Positions 7,833-16,691 are shown, numbered from the stretch's first letter. The stretch: 54,394 nt of DNA from Acidimicrobiia bacterium (GCA_017882905.1 JADGOO010000066.1:1-54394); one strand, 5' to 3'. Notes: generated by a model not told the origin, from the letters alone. Made by a program: numbers and translations.

Positions 7833-8810
7833 GTGGGTTCCGTCACCGACCTGACGAACACGTCGCAGTTCGCCGCCGGCCTCGTCGCGGGCCTGGTCGC
7901 GGCCGCGATCGTGGCCGGGATCGCCCTTGCCCTCGACGCCCGAGCCCGCCGGTTCCCCCTGGCCGGCCTCGCCCATGCGAGCGCCGCGCTCGTGGCCCTC
8001 GGCGTCGCCGGGACCGCCCATCAGCAGATCCGGCCCGACGCCTGGGGCCTCGTTGCGGTGGCGCTCGCCGCTGTGGCCGGCCTGGTGGCGCAGCGGTTCG
8101 CCGACCCGGCTCTTGTGGCGATGCTGTTGGTTCCCGCGGGTGCCGCGGTGCTCTACGACCTGCGCAACCTGCCCGACGCCTGGATGGCACCGGTCGTGGC
8201 CGCCGCGGTGGTGGTGGGCGGCGCGCTTGCCGGCGACTTCGACCTTGCCCAACGCCATCGGGCGCTCGGCCCGATGCTCCTCGCGGGCACCGCGTTCGGG
8301 ATCTACTCGACCGTCCCCGACACCGAGGCGGCGCGGGTCCTGGTGGGCGTGGCGTTGCCGTTCATGGCGCTCGCCATGGCGTGGCCGGTTCCGCTCCTCG
8401 GCAGCGGGGGCGCGGCGGCAACCGTGACGATCTGGCTCCTGCTCGCCGCGCGTGACGGTGCCACGCGGCCCGGCGCGGTGATCGGCGCCATCGGGTGCCT
8501 CGGACTCTTCGTGTGGGAGCCGATCGGCAGGCGCGTCGCCGCGCAGTTGCTGGCGAACCGCCCGCCGGCGATCGTCGAGCGGGCCGCGGTGATCGTCGCC
8601 GCGTTGATCTTCGATGCGCTCGTGGTGTTCTGGGCGGCGCGGGTCGCCGGGCTGCACCGCGACGGAGCGACGGCCGCACTGCTGCTCGCACCCGCGGCGA
8701 TCGTGGGTGCGGTGGCGGCGGTGCTGTTCCTCGCCCCACCGCCGTCGCGCGCCGACGTCAGGCGCGAATCGCCGACGATTGGCGGTGCACCTCCGCGACC
8801 ACGGCACTGA
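7833..8810 (+). CDS. Polytopic membrane protein of unknown function, paralogue of 40012-40959
   Basis: A 325-residue, very hydrophobic protein with about 11 predicted transmembrane segments rich in Ala, Val and Leu, and a short basic, Pro-rich C-terminal tail. I do not recognise the family. It resembles the protein at 40012-40959 along its length: the start (AGLVAAAIVAGIALAL versus AGAIALLASAVIALVL), the loop after segment 5 (LAGDFD versus LADFEK) and GLFVWEPIGRR versus GFLLFEPLSRF near segment 9. The GTG start has GGAGG 9 nt upstream. Its last 53 bases overlap the 3' end of the convergent aminotransferase gene. A role in glycan transport or assembly is a guess from context. Confidence 0.6.
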   Translation: MGSVTDLTNTSQFAAGLVAGLVAAAIVAGIALALDARARRFPLAGLAHASAALVALGVAGTAHQQIRPDAWGLVAVALAAVAGLVAQRFADPALVAMLLVPAGAAVLYDLRNLPDAWMAPVVAAAVVVGGALAGDFDLAQRHRALGPMLLAGTAFGIYSTVPDTEAARVLVGVALPFMALAMAWPVPLLGSGGAAATVTIWLLLAARDGATRPGAVIGAIGCLGLFVWEPIGRRVAAQLLANRPPAIVERAAVIVAALIFDALVVFWAARVAGLHRDGATAALLLAPAAIVGAVAAVLFLAPPPSRADVRRESPTIGGAPPRPRH

Positions 8811-9933
8811 TCGTGTCGACGTGCTCGTCGCGCAGCGACGGATAGATCGGCAGGCTGACCACCCGGCTCGCCACCTCGTCGGTGACGGGGAGGTCGGTGG
8901 CGTCGACGGCGTGGGATTGCTGTCGGTGGGCCGGCGGGTCGAAGTAGAGGCGAGTGTCGATGCCCTCGGCCGCGAGTGCCCGCACGAACGTGTCTCGATC
9001 GACGCCGAACGTGCCGGGCTCGACCGTGATCGTGAGATCCTTGAACGTGGATCGGTCGTCGGGGTCGATCTCCTGCGCAGCCACACCTGGTACGTCAGCG
9101 AGGGCGTCGCGGTAGCGCGCCGCGATGGCGCGCCGGCGTTCGAGATGCTCGTCGAACCGATCGAGGGAACACAGCGCGACCGCCGCGTGTATCTCCGACA
9201 TGCGGCCGTTCAGCCCCACGAAGCGAGTGTCGTAGTTGCCGGGATTGGCGTAGTCGCGACCGATGCGCAGCGCCGCGGCCACGTCGTCGCGTTGGGTAGC
9301 GACGAGGCCGCCCTCGCCGGCGGCGAGCGGCTTCGTGGGCGTGAGGCTGAACACCTCGGCCACACCGAACGTGCCGACGGCGCGCTCCCCTCGTCGCGCG
9401 CCGAACGCGTGTGCCGCGTCGAACACGACCGGCACACCCGCGGCCGCGCCGAGATCTTCCACTGCCTCAGCCCCGCACGGCGCACCGAAGACGTGCGTGG
9501 CGAGCACCGCCCCGATGCCGTCGGTACGGCGCTTCGCGTCGTCGACGTCGAGCTGGAACGACCCGGGGTCGCACTCCGCGAACCGGCAGGCCCGAGCGTT
9601 CCACGACACGGCATGCGCCGATGCCGAGAACGTGAAGCTCGGGAGCAGCACCGGTGCCGCCGGATCGAGCTCTCCGAGATGATCGAGCACGCGCAACACG
9701 AGCATCAGGCCTGTGGTGCACGACGACACGGCGACCACGTGCGCCACGCCGAGCCGCGCCGCGGCGCGCTCCTCGAGCTCGCGCACCAGCGCGCCGTTCG
9801 TCAGCATGCCTGCGTCGTAGCTCGGCGCAAGCCGTGCGAAGACGTCGTCGCGCGGCGGCACGGCCGGCCGTACGAAGGGAAGACGATCGGCAAAGGCGGG
9901 CGTGCCGCCGAGGATCGCGAGTCGTGCGGTCAA
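8758..9933 (-). CDS. DegT/DnrJ/EryC1/StrS-type PLP sugar aminotransferase
   Basis: A 391-residue pyridoxal-phosphate enzyme of the family that aminates nucleotide-bound keto sugars. Lys201 in SLTPTKPLAAGEGG is the expected Schiff-base lysine, FDAAHAFG (171-178) holds the cofactor-contacting Asp172, and SSCTTGLML (70-78) binds the phosphate. The start is taken as the TTG at 9933, because its bases overlap the stop of the preceding gene (TTGA), matching the 4-nt overlaps throughout this operon; no better codon exists. It is the last gene of a five-gene minus-strand chain that begins with the deacetylase at 13523. The likely substrate is the 4-keto sugar from the FlaA1-like dehydratase. Confidence 0.87.
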   Translation of the reverse strand: MTARLAILGGTPAFADRLPFVRPAVPPRDDVFARLAPSYDAGMLTNGALVRELEERAAARLGVAHVVAVSSCTTGLMLVLRVLDHLGELDPAAPVLLPSFTFSASAHAVSWNARACRFAECDPGSFQLDVDDAKRRTDGIGAVLATHVFGAPCGAEAVEDLGAAAGVPVVFDAAHAFGARRGERAVGTFGVAEVFSLTPTKPLAAGEGGLVATQRDDVAAALRIGRDYANPGNYDTRFVGLNGRMSEIHAAVALCSLDRFDEHLERRRAIAARYRDALADVPGVAAQEIDPDDRSTFKDLTITVEPGTFGVDRDTFVRALAAEGIDTRLYFDPPAHRQQSHAVDATDLPVTDEVASRVVSLPIYPSLRDEHVDTISAVVAEVHRQSSAIRA

Positions 9934-10898
9934 CTGAGCTCCGTTCGGTGGGCGCGAGATGAACTCGAAACGAAACCGCCCCACCCGGCCAGACCTATCA
10001 ATGCTGCTGCGCTCGCCGACGCGACGCCCACTGCCCACGCCGTGTCGAGGTGCAGCACGAGCACGCCGAGCGCGGTCAGAACAGCCTGGAGCCCAATGCA
10101 CTCGAGCACGGCCTGCACGCGGCTGCGGCCGCGATCGACGAGCTGGTCGTACACGTGGCTGCGATCGCCACTGAGCACCGGCCGTCCGGCGCGCCGGCGC
10201 CGAACGATCGCGACGGCGGTATCGAAGACCGGAAGCGCGACGAGCAACGGCACCGCCACCCAACCGCGCCCGCCATGCTCGGATCGCAGGACGAGCGCGG
10301 CGGCGAGCGCGAGCGCGCCGCCCGTGAGGTACGCGCCGGCATCACCGAGGTAGATGCGCGCCGGTGGCCGGTTGTACCAGAGGAAGCCGCCGAGCGCTCC
10401 GGCGAGGGCCAACGCAAGCTCGCGCGCCGATCCGGCGATCACGGCGAAGCCGAGTGCCGACGCGACGGCAACGCCACCGGCGAGACCGTCGAGACCATCG
10501 AGGAGGTTCACTGCATTGACGAGGCCGACCACGAGCGCGGCGGTGACGAGCACGCCGAGGTGACCCGGCGCGGGCACCACCGCGCCGGCAACCAGGCCGA
10601 TGCCGACTTCGGCGATCAGACGCAGACGCGGTGGGATCTCACCGACATCGTCGGCCAGACCGAGAAGCGTGAGCAGCGCGAGCGGCACGAGCAGCGACAG
10701 CCGCGACCACGAAACGACGATGCCGAGGCCGAGCGCGACGAACACTGCGATCCCACCGAGATACGGCACGGGCGCCTGCTGCACCTTGAGCGGACCCGGA
10801 CGGTCGACGACTCCGAGCCGGCGAGCGACGAGCGCCGCGACTGGAGTGAGCACCAGCGCAGCACCGAGCGCTACGGCGACGATCGCCAGGTTGCTCAT
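9930..10898 (-). CDS. WecA/MraY-family undecaprenyl-phosphate sugar-1-phosphate transferase
   Basis: A 322-residue integral membrane enzyme of the polyprenyl-phosphate N-acetylhexosamine-1-phosphate transferase family, which starts glycan assembly on the lipid carrier. Motifs in order: LADDVG (81-86) with the Mg2+-binding Asp pair, NAVNLLDGLDGLAGG (128-142), LGDAGA (184-189), and SGDRSHVYDQLVDRG (243-257), the cytoplasmic His loop. About 10 hydrophobic segments surround them. The ATG at 10898 overlaps the GNAT stop by 4 nt. It differs from mraY by genomic context and is the best candidate for the initiating transferase of this island. Peptidoglycan mraY should exist elsewhere. Confidence 0.88.
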   Translation of the reverse strand: MSNLAIVAVALGAALVLTPVAALVARRLGVVDRPGPLKVQQAPVPYLGGIAVFVALGLGIVVSWSRLSLLVPLALLTLLGLADDVGEIPPRLRLIAEVGIGLVAGAVVPAPGHLGVLVTAALVVGLVNAVNLLDGLDGLAGGVAVASALGFAVIAGSARELALALAGALGGFLWYNRPPARIYLGDAGAYLTGGALALAAALVLRSEHGGRGWVAVPLLVALPVFDTAVAIVRRRRAGRPVLSGDRSHVYDQLVDRGRSRVQAVLECIGLQAVLTALGVLVLHLDTAWAVGVASASAAALIGLAGWGGFVSSSSRAHRTELS

Positions 10899-11533
10899 CG
10901 GCCGAGCTCCACGCTGTGCAGCAGGGGCGCCGGGCCTCGTGCGACGCAATCCCGCACGTACACCGACGATTCGACTCCGTCGTGCACGTGCACCCGCGTC
11001 GCTTCATGGAAGCCGCAGCCTTCGTAGAGCGCACGGGCCGCGCCATTGTGCGACCCCGCGGTGACCTTCACGCCGGTCACGCCCGATCGCGCCAGGTCCC
11101 GTACGCAGGCATCCACGAGCGCTCGCCCGACACCGCGACCGGCCGCCCGCTCGCCGACGGCGACCGCGAGGATCTCGGCCGGTGGCAGGCCATCGGCGTG
11201 CTGCGGGTACCGCATCGTCTCGAGCACTCGACGCCACGAGCGGGCGATTCGGGGCGCCGCCTGGAGCGCGGCGATCGCACCGTCGCGTACGGCAAAGCGC
11301 CGGTAGAGCGAACCGAGATCAGCACACGCAGCCGCGAAGCCCACGGTGGTGCCCTCGGCATCGACCGCGACGAACGCGGCGGCGGTGCGCGTTCGCACCA
11401 CACGCCCGTAGAGCCGTGCGAGGAATGCCGTGCCGAGCGTGGGCAGGAACCCTTCATCGATGCGGCGAGCGTGGAGCTCCGCCATCGAGCGAGCGTCGCG
11501 GGCGAGGGCTCGCCGCACCGTGATGCCGGTCAT
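10895..11533 (-). CDS. GNAT-family N-acetyltransferase
   Basis: A 212-residue acetyltransferase. The acetyl-CoA pyrophosphate-binding motif is AAGRGVGRALV at 130-140, preceded by the beta-4 strand ILAVAVGERA and followed by VKVTAGSHNGAARALYEGCGF, the usual C-terminal half of the GNAT fold. ATG 11533 overlaps the stop of the preceding glycosyltransferase gene by 4 nt, and its own stop overlaps the next start in the same way. It may N-acetylate the amino sugar made by the adjacent aminotransferase, a pairing seen in many O-antigen loci. This is inference. Confidence 0.82.
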   Translation of the reverse strand: MTGITVRRALARDARSMAELHARRIDEGFLPTLGTAFLARLYGRVVRTRTAAAFVAVDAEGTTVGFAAACADLGSLYRRFAVRDGAIAALQAAPRIARSWRRVLETMRYPQHADGLPPAEILAVAVGERAAGRGVGRALVDACVRDLARSGVTGVKVTAGSHNGAARALYEGCGFHEATRVHVHDGVESSVYVRDCVARGPAPLLHSVELGR

Positions 11534-12696
11534 CGACGCCGCCTGGAGTGCATGAGGCGCTCGTATGTCGCGAGCGTGCGATCGATCACGCGCTGCTGGT
11601 CGAAGTCGCGGCGCGCCTTGACGAGCGCGGCTCCGCCCATGGCCGCGCATCGATCGGGATCCGCGGCGAGCTTCGCGATCGCCGCGGTGAGCGCAGCCGA
11701 GTCGCCGCGGGGAACGAGACAGCCGGTGTGGTCGTGCTCGACGACCTGTCGGCAGCCCCGGATGTCGGTGGCGATCACCGGACATCCCATGGCCGCGGCC
11801 TCCATCGCGGAGCGCGGAAACCCTTCGCGATGCGAGGCGAGCACGTACATGTCGAACGCGCCGTAGAGCTCGTCGACGTCGTCGCGATGACCGAGGAACG
11901 AGATGTTGCCGATCGTTTCCGCCGCCGCGATGTCGCTGGGTGTGATCGCGTCGGCCTTGTCGTCGTCGGCGCCGCCGATGACCGCGATACGCACACGCGG
12001 TGCTTCGGTGGCGAGGACGCGCGCCGCGTCGAACAGCTCTCGGTAGCCCTTCTCCCATACGAGGCGACCGACGGCACCGACGAGCACGTCGTCGTCGCGG
12101 GCACCCATCTCCTTGCGCAGCACCTCGCGCCGGCCCGGATCGACGCGAGTGGGATCGAACCGTCGGAGGTCGATGCCGTTGCCGAGCACGCTGAGCTTGG
12201 TGCTCGACACGCCGAGACGGGCCAGGACCGGCAGGTCTTCTTCGTTCTGGAGCAGCTCGGCATGCGAGCACGCTGCTGCGATCCGCTCCAGTGAGTACAC
12301 CGCCGCGCGCCGCTTCCACGGGTCGCCGGGAAGTGCATACAGCCCGTGCACCGTGTTCACGATCACGGGCACCCGTGCGGCGCGTGCGGCAAGGCGGCCG
12401 TAGATGCCGGGCTTCGGGTTGTGGGTGTGCACGATCGTCGGTGCGAGGCGGCGGAGCATGCCGAAGAGCTCGAACAGCGCCGCCGCGTCGCGGTGGGGCG
12501 CCATCGACCGCGTCGCGTGGCGGAGCGGCTCGTGGCGGATGCCCGCTTGCTCGAGACGGGCGACGAACGGGCCGGGCGCCGAGATGCCGATCACGTCGTA
12601 TCCCGCGGCCGCGAACGCTTCGAGCTGCGGGCCGAGCAGCAACGCAAGACTGATGTCGGTGGTCGTGACGTGCACGAGACGCGGACGGCTCGTCAC
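11530..12696 (-). CDS. Glycosyltransferase family 4 protein
   Basis: A 388-residue GT-B enzyme. The N-terminal domain contains VHTHNPKPG (89-97), typical of family 4 acceptor domains. The C-terminal nucleotide-sugar domain starts at GAVGRLVWEKG (207-217) and has the EGFPRSAME motif (291-299), the E-x7-E signature of retaining GT4 enzymes. The GTG start at 12696 overlaps the deacetylase stop by 4 nt. It resembles retaining transferases such as N,N'-diacetylbacillosaminyl-diphospho-carrier galactosaminyltransferases of surface glycan loci, but donor and acceptor are not determined. Confidence 0.88.
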   Translation of the reverse strand: MTSRPRLVHVTTTDISLALLLGPQLEAFAAAGYDVIGISAPGPFVARLEQAGIRHEPLRHATRSMAPHRDAAALFELFGMLRRLAPTIVHTHNPKPGIYGRLAARAARVPVIVNTVHGLYALPGDPWKRRAAVYSLERIAAACSHAELLQNEEDLPVLARLGVSSTKLSVLGNGIDLRRFDPTRVDPGRREVLRKEMGARDDDVLVGAVGRLVWEKGYRELFDAARVLATEAPRVRIAVIGGADDDKADAITPSDIAAAETIGNISFLGHRDDVDELYGAFDMYVLASHREGFPRSAMEAAAMGCPVIATDIRGCRQVVEHDHTGCLVPRGDSAALTAAIAKLAADPDRCAAMGGAALVKARRDFDQQRVIDRTLATYERLMHSRRRR

Positions 12697-13523
12697 GACG
12701 TCGCCCCTGCGTAGCGGGCCCGGTTCGCGATCCGTCGGATGTCGTCCTCGAGCGCGAGGCCACCCGCGAGCTTGTGCGCGAACCAGCGCATGCCGTCGGC
12801 GTGCTGCACCGGTGACCGCGCCAGGCGGTACGGATCGGTGGCTCCGTACCGGTTCGCGCGGGTGCCGGCGAGCGCAGCCGAACGGAACCGATCCCGCACC
12901 AGCTGCTCGTTGTCGGGCGACGGGGCCACGGCCTTCGGGTAGGCGAAGTGTGCGGCACGAACACCGAGTCGATCGCCGATCAGCTCGATCGAACGGTCGA
13001 GCTCGCGCGCCGCGGCATCCGGCTCCAGCCGGTCGAGCAGCGCGTGCGTGTGCGTGTGGGATCCGAACGTGACGAGGCCCGTCGAGCCGGCGTCGGACAG
13101 AGCCGCCCACGAGGCGGGCTGCCCGTCGGCCGGAAAGGGGTTGCCCGAGTCGATGTGCGCGGTCGCGAGATAGAGCGTCGCCGGGATCCCGTGGCGCGCC
13201 AGCACCGGGAGCGCGGCATCGACGAAGTCGGACGTACCGTCGTCGAAGGTGACGACCACGGGGTCGAGCGCATGGGTTCCGCCGTCGAGCGCGGCCAATG
13301 CGGCGTCGAGCGTGGCCGCTCGCCCGCTCGACGCGAGCGCCTCCATCTGCGCATCGAACGCGTCGACGGCGAGATCGAGCTCGAGAGCGCCGCGGCGGCC
13401 GATCCGGTGGTAGAGCAGCACGACGACGCCGCGCGCGGGCGGGCGGACGCGATCCACTCCGGCCGCGGTCCGCTTCAGCGCTTCCTGCCCTACGCGTCGC
13501 GCCCTCGCGCGGACGGCGCCCAT
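12693..13523 (-). CDS. Polysaccharide deacetylase (CE4/NodB domain)
   Basis: A 276-residue NodB-type deacetylase. Motif 1 is TFDDGTSDF (92-100) with Asp94/Asp95, and motif 2 SHTHTH (155-160) carries the zinc-binding His156 and His160. HFAYPKAVAPS matches motif 3. No clear signal peptide or membrane anchor is seen, so it may act inside the cell on a lipid-linked intermediate, or use a start not recognised here. ATG 13523 is the chosen start; GGAGG lies 14 nt upstream, which is far. It is the first gene of the chain running to 8758 and is preceded by a possible TTGCCG-N18-TACGAT promoter. Confidence 0.82.
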   Translation of the reverse strand: MGAVRARARRVGQEALKRTAAGVDRVRPPARGVVVLLYHRIGRRGALELDLAVDAFDAQMEALASSGRAATLDAALAALDGGTHALDPVVVTFDDGTSDFVDAALPVLARHGIPATLYLATAHIDSGNPFPADGQPASWAALSDAGSTGLVTFGSHTHTHALLDRLEPDAAARELDRSIELIGDRLGVRAAHFAYPKAVAPSPDNEQLVRDRFRSAALAGTRANRYGATDPYRLARSPVQHADGMRWFAHKLAGGLALEDDIRRIANRARYAGATS

Positions 13524-13604
13524 CGTGCCCCGTGTTCCTCCCAGCCCAGCGTCCCCGTTCCCTCGGCCGCAGCAGTGGCCGTGGACCCCACGGTGAACAC
13601 CCGC

Positions 13605-13634
13605 ATCGTAGGGACACAGAGCCGCTGACGGCAA
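13605..13634 (-). promoter_or_regulatory. Predicted promoter for the 13523-8758 operon
   Basis: On the minus strand TTGCCG (13634-13629) and TACGAT (13610-13605) are separated by 18 nt. A leader of about 75 nt would follow before the ATG at 13523. It lies in the 175-nt gap after the GNAT stop at 13699; nothing else is recognised in that gap. Confidence 0.45.
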
Positions 13635-13698
13635 TGGGCCGGGCGCACTGTGACACGCGCACGAGAACCGGTCGCGGCCCTGGTTGGAGCGGGCCGCG

Positions 13699-14667
13699 TC
13701 AGAACAGCTCGATGTCGCCCAGGCCGAGGTCAAAGGAGTCGAGCGATGGGGGGCCGTGCTCGACCGCGATGCCCCGCCAGGCGAGGGTCGGTCCCGATCC
13801 CGGAAGCGGTACGAAGCCGACCGACGGGCGCCGCCCGATGGCGACGATGTAGTCGGCTTCACCCCGCACGGCGCGCGCCACGCGACGCACGAGGCGGCGG
13901 ACGCCCGCGGGCCCGCGAGGCGACAGGGCGAGCGCGAGCGCGGCTTCGGTTGCCGGACCGCGTCGCCGCAGTCGGAACACGGCCAGCCCGTTTGCATCGA
14001 CGACGGCGCGGTACTCCAACAGCGTGCCGCCGTACCGCCAGCGCAACACCGCCGGATCGAGGCGGGTTCGCAGCGCAGGCGAGCTCGGGCGGGCGGAGGC
14101 CACCAGCTCGGCGATGACCCGGTCGTCGGCCAACGCCGTGGCCGCGGCCTCCCCTGCATTCGTCGGCAGCGAGAAGTGATCGGCGGGCACTCGCGCGCGC
14201 ATCATCGCCAGCGGCCCCCGAACGCGCGCCGGCCGCGCCGAGACGCGCAGCGTGCCCACCACCGTCCAGCCCATCGAGAGGTAACCGGGGCGGCTCTGGT
14301 CGTTCGGCGTGTTGAACACGAACTCCACGCCGTCGGCCCGCAGCTCGTCGATGGCGCCCAAGGTCAGGCGCTTGAACAAGCCTCGGCCTTGGTACTGCGG
14401 ATGCGTGGCCGTATCGACGGCCCGCACGGCGCGCCGTACGACGCCGTTCTGCTCGAACTCCCAACGCATGAGATAGCGGACCGCAACGACACGCTCACCG
14501 TCGAGCGCGACCCATGCCGGCGACGGACCGAACGCGTTGTCGACGTGCTTCCAACGAAAGAGCGGATCGAAGCGCTCGTCGGACGCTCGACCCATCGCGG
14601 CGCGCAGGAGCTCGAGGACCGCGCCGATGTCGGAAGGCTCGGCGCGGCGGATCGTGAGGTCGTTCAC
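13699..14667 (-). CDS. GNAT-family acetyltransferase with C-terminal extension
   Basis: A 322-residue protein. The N-terminal half is a GNAT domain with VDTATHPQYQGRGLFKRL as the acetyl-CoA-binding strand-helix region and FNTPNDQSRPGYLSMGW after it. The C-terminal ~150 residues look like a second, degenerate half as in larger GNATs of polysaccharide loci. The GTG start at 14667 overlaps the preceding glycosyltransferase stop by 4 nt. It is the last gene of the chain that starts at 17924. Acetylation of an amino sugar, or aminoacyl-type transfer onto the glycan, is possible; nothing in the sequence decides it. Confidence 0.75.
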   Translation of the reverse strand: MNDLTIRRAEPSDIGAVLELLRAAMGRASDERFDPLFRWKHVDNAFGPSPAWVALDGERVVAVRYLMRWEFEQNGVVRRAVRAVDTATHPQYQGRGLFKRLTLGAIDELRADGVEFVFNTPNDQSRPGYLSMGWTVVGTLRVSARPARVRGPLAMMRARVPADHFSLPTNAGEAAATALADDRVIAELVASARPSSPALRTRLDPAVLRWRYGGTLLEYRAVVDANGLAVFRLRRRGPATEAALALALSPRGPAGVRRLVRRVARAVRGEADYIVAIGRRPSVGFVPLPGSGPTLAWRGIAVEHGPPSLDSFDLGLGDIELF

Positions 14668-15785
14668 CTCGTCACGAGCCTCTGGTAGATCTGTTCGACA
14701 CGACGCTGCGCGCGCTCGGCGTCGAACTCGCCGGCCCTGGCCGCGCCCGCCTCGGCCAGACGGCTTCGCAGCGCGCCGTCGCTCGCCACCTCGATGATGG
14801 CAGCAGCCAATCGGCCCGGGTCGCCCGGCGGCACGAGCCGGGCGTCGACGCCGTCGGTGAGGGTCTCGGCGATGCCGCCGACCGATGTGGCGACCACCGG
14901 CAGCCCGAGTGCGAGCGCCTCCATCAGCGCCACGGGCAGACCCTCCCAGCGCGAGGCCAGCACGAACAGGTCGCACGCCGCCATCAGCCGCACGGCATCG
15001 GGACGGTGCCCGGTGAGTGTCACCGTGTCGCCCAGGCCGAGCTGTCGATGCTGCGCCTCCACCTCGTCTTGCAGCGGACCTTGCCCGACTGCGACGAAGT
15101 GCACACGCGTGCCGAGCTCATCAGCCACGCGTCGGGCGGCCGCCAACAGGTTCGGCCAGTCCTTCTTCGGGTGGTAGTTCGCCACCGTGCCCACGACGAA
15201 GACGTCGTCGTCGATCCCGAGCTCCGCTCGTACGGCGGCGCGCTCGCTGCGCTGCTCGCGCACGGAAGCCACGTCGATGCCGTGCACCAGAGTCTCGCAG
15301 CGGGCCCGGACCCGCGGCGTCATCGACGCGCGCGTCTCCTCGGAGACGGCGATCGTTGCTGCGTCGAGCCGCGTCGTGAGCGAATCGGCGAAGCGCGTGG
15401 CACGGTGGAGGGTGCTCCAGGCGTTGTGCTCGGTGGTGACGACAGCCGGCCGCAGAGCGCGCGGCAGTGAGCGCACGACGACTCGGGCCATGGCCGCGAC
15501 GTACGGCGAGTGCACGTGCACCACGTCGACCGGCTCGTTCACGAGCCGGCGCCGAAGCCGCACGAGCCAGCGCAGATCACGCTCGTCGCGCACGCCGAAG
15601 CACGTGACCGCCACGCCCTGTTCCTCGAGCGGTCGCACGAGCGCGTCCTTCCACGGCAGTAGATACGCCGCCGCCACGTCGAAGCGATCGCGATCGCGGG
15701 CTCGAGCGGCGTTCACGAGCAGGTGCTCGGCACCGCCAGGGCCGAGGCCTTTGATCAACCACAGCACGCGTGTGCGCGCGGTCAC
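14664..15785 (-). CDS. Glycosyltransferase family 4 protein
   Basis: A 373-residue GT-B enzyme. GPGGAE (15-20) is the N-terminal glycine loop of GT4 enzymes, VHVHSPYVAAMA (89-100) the acceptor-domain strand, GTVANYHPKKD (199-209) the start of the donor domain and EGLPVALME (281-289) the E-x7-E motif. GTG 15785 overlaps the preceding stop by 4 nt. It is predicted to be a cytoplasmic or peripheral retaining transferase adding one sugar to the lipid-linked repeat unit. Confidence 0.88.
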   Translation of the reverse strand: MTARTRVLWLIKGLGPGGAEHLLVNAARARDRDRFDVAAAYLLPWKDALVRPLEEQGVAVTCFGVRDERDLRWLVRLRRRLVNEPVDVVHVHSPYVAAMARVVVRSLPRALRPAVVTTEHNAWSTLHRATRFADSLTTRLDAATIAVSEETRASMTPRVRARCETLVHGIDVASVREQRSERAAVRAELGIDDDVFVVGTVANYHPKKDWPNLLAAARRVADELGTRVHFVAVGQGPLQDEVEAQHRQLGLGDTVTLTGHRPDAVRLMAACDLFVLASRWEGLPVALMEALALGLPVVATSVGGIAETLTDGVDARLVPPGDPGRLAAAIIEVASDGALRSRLAEAGAARAGEFDAERAQRRVEQIYQRLVTR

Positions 15786-16657
15786 GGCTGCGGCGAGGTC
15801 CGTTGCGTCGGCCGCGTCGACTCGGGACCCATGAAGCGCACATAGAACTCGTCGTCGGCCTCGATCCAACCGAACACCTCGTCGGAAAGGGCTTGACTGC
15901 GCGCCGCGTAGTCCGCGATCGCACGAGCGCCACGACGCGACGCCAGGCGGTAGCGAGCGCTGCGCTCGAGTCGACCGAGCACGGGGACGCCGGCCGGGAT
16001 GCGCGCGCCGGCAACGGCGTCGCGCACAGCCTGGCGAGCCGGCAAGTTCGCGAGCATCGACACGGGCGGCCGCGAACCCGCGCCGTGGTGGTAGACGACG
16101 TCGCCGTACACGCCGAACCACAGCGGGTCGAGGTCGACCCGGTTGCTGCGCACCAGCGGCCGCCAATCGATCCCCCGCTCACGCAGGATGCCCAGCAGGT
16201 TGCCTCCGCCGTCGGTCACGAGCTGACCGTCGGACGCTTCCCAGAGGTAGCCCTGCGCCCAGTCGCCATCGATCTCCCGCCAGAAGCCGACCGTGGTGAG
16301 ACAGAAGCACGGGTGCGGCTGCTGCTCGCCCATGTTCTCGTCGCGGCGCACCGCCACCAGCGGCGTACCGTCGAACAGCTCGTCGGTGACGGGCGCGATC
16401 GGAAAGGCGTCGCTGTCGATGAACAACAGCAGGTCGTCATCGGCCGCGCCCGTGCTCGCTTCGTCGGCGAGCAGGTTCAGCTTCACGTGATGCGGTCCGT
16501 CGAGATCTGCCGCGTAGTGAAACTCGCCGTTCCAACGTTGATCGATGCCGTTGAGCGACGCGTAGATCCGGTGCTCGCCGAGATGGCGCCGCAGGAACCG
16601 GAGCTGTGGCGCGATCCAGCGCTCATCGTGCCAATGGACGGTGCAGACGTGGATCAT
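15782..16657 (-). CDS. Putative GT-A glycosyltransferase with DSD motif
   Basis: A 291-residue protein. The core LLLFIDSDAFPIAPV (76-90) has a DxD-like acidic motif in a hydrophobic strand, as in GT-A nucleotide-diphospho-sugar transferases. The following region includes LVAVRRDENMGEQQPHPCF, which resembles bacterial uncharacterised glycosyltransferases of cell-surface loci. ATG 16657 is chosen because TACCCT (16671-16666) ends 8 nt upstream; an in-frame GTG at 16705 would overlap the previous gene more and lacks such support. Function as a sugar transferase is likely but not certain. Confidence 0.62.
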   Translation of the reverse strand: MIHVCTVHWHDERWIAPQLRFLRRHLGEHRIYASLNGIDQRWNGEFHYAADLDGPHHVKLNLLADEASTGAADDDLLLFIDSDAFPIAPVTDELFDGTPLVAVRRDENMGEQQPHPCFCLTTVGFWREIDGDWAQGYLWEASDGQLVTDGGGNLLGILRERGIDWRPLVRSNRVDLDPLWFGVYGDVVYHHGAGSRPPVSMLANLPARQAVRDAVAGARIPAGVPVLGRLERSARYRLASRRGARAIADYAARSQALSDEVFGWIEADDEFYVRFMGPESTRPTQRTSPQP

Positions 16658-16665
16658 CGCGATCG

Positions 16666-16671
16666 AGGGTA
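16666..16671 (-). promoter_or_regulatory. Predicted -10 box for gene starting at 16657
   Basis: On the minus strand TACCCT ends 8 nt before the ATG, inside the 34-nt gap after the aminotransferase stop. It may be an internal promoter for the three-gene tail 16657-13699. Confidence 0.45.
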
Positions 16672-16691
16672 GGCGGCGCTGCGACAGCAGC

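Noticed and set aside
5965-7854. Plus-strand open frame of about 630 codons
   Set aside because: It is antisense to the FlaA1-like dehydratase and has the composition of an antisense frame.
7077-9086. Minus-strand open frame of about 670 codons
   Set aside because: Its sequence overlaps the dehydratase, 11-TM and aminotransferase genes in other frames and shows no conserved domain; Ser/Arg-rich composition.
9930-10898. mraY of peptidoglycan synthesis
   Set aside because: It is flanked by aminotransferase, GNAT and glycosyltransferase genes instead of murein genes, so a surface-glycan role is preferred.
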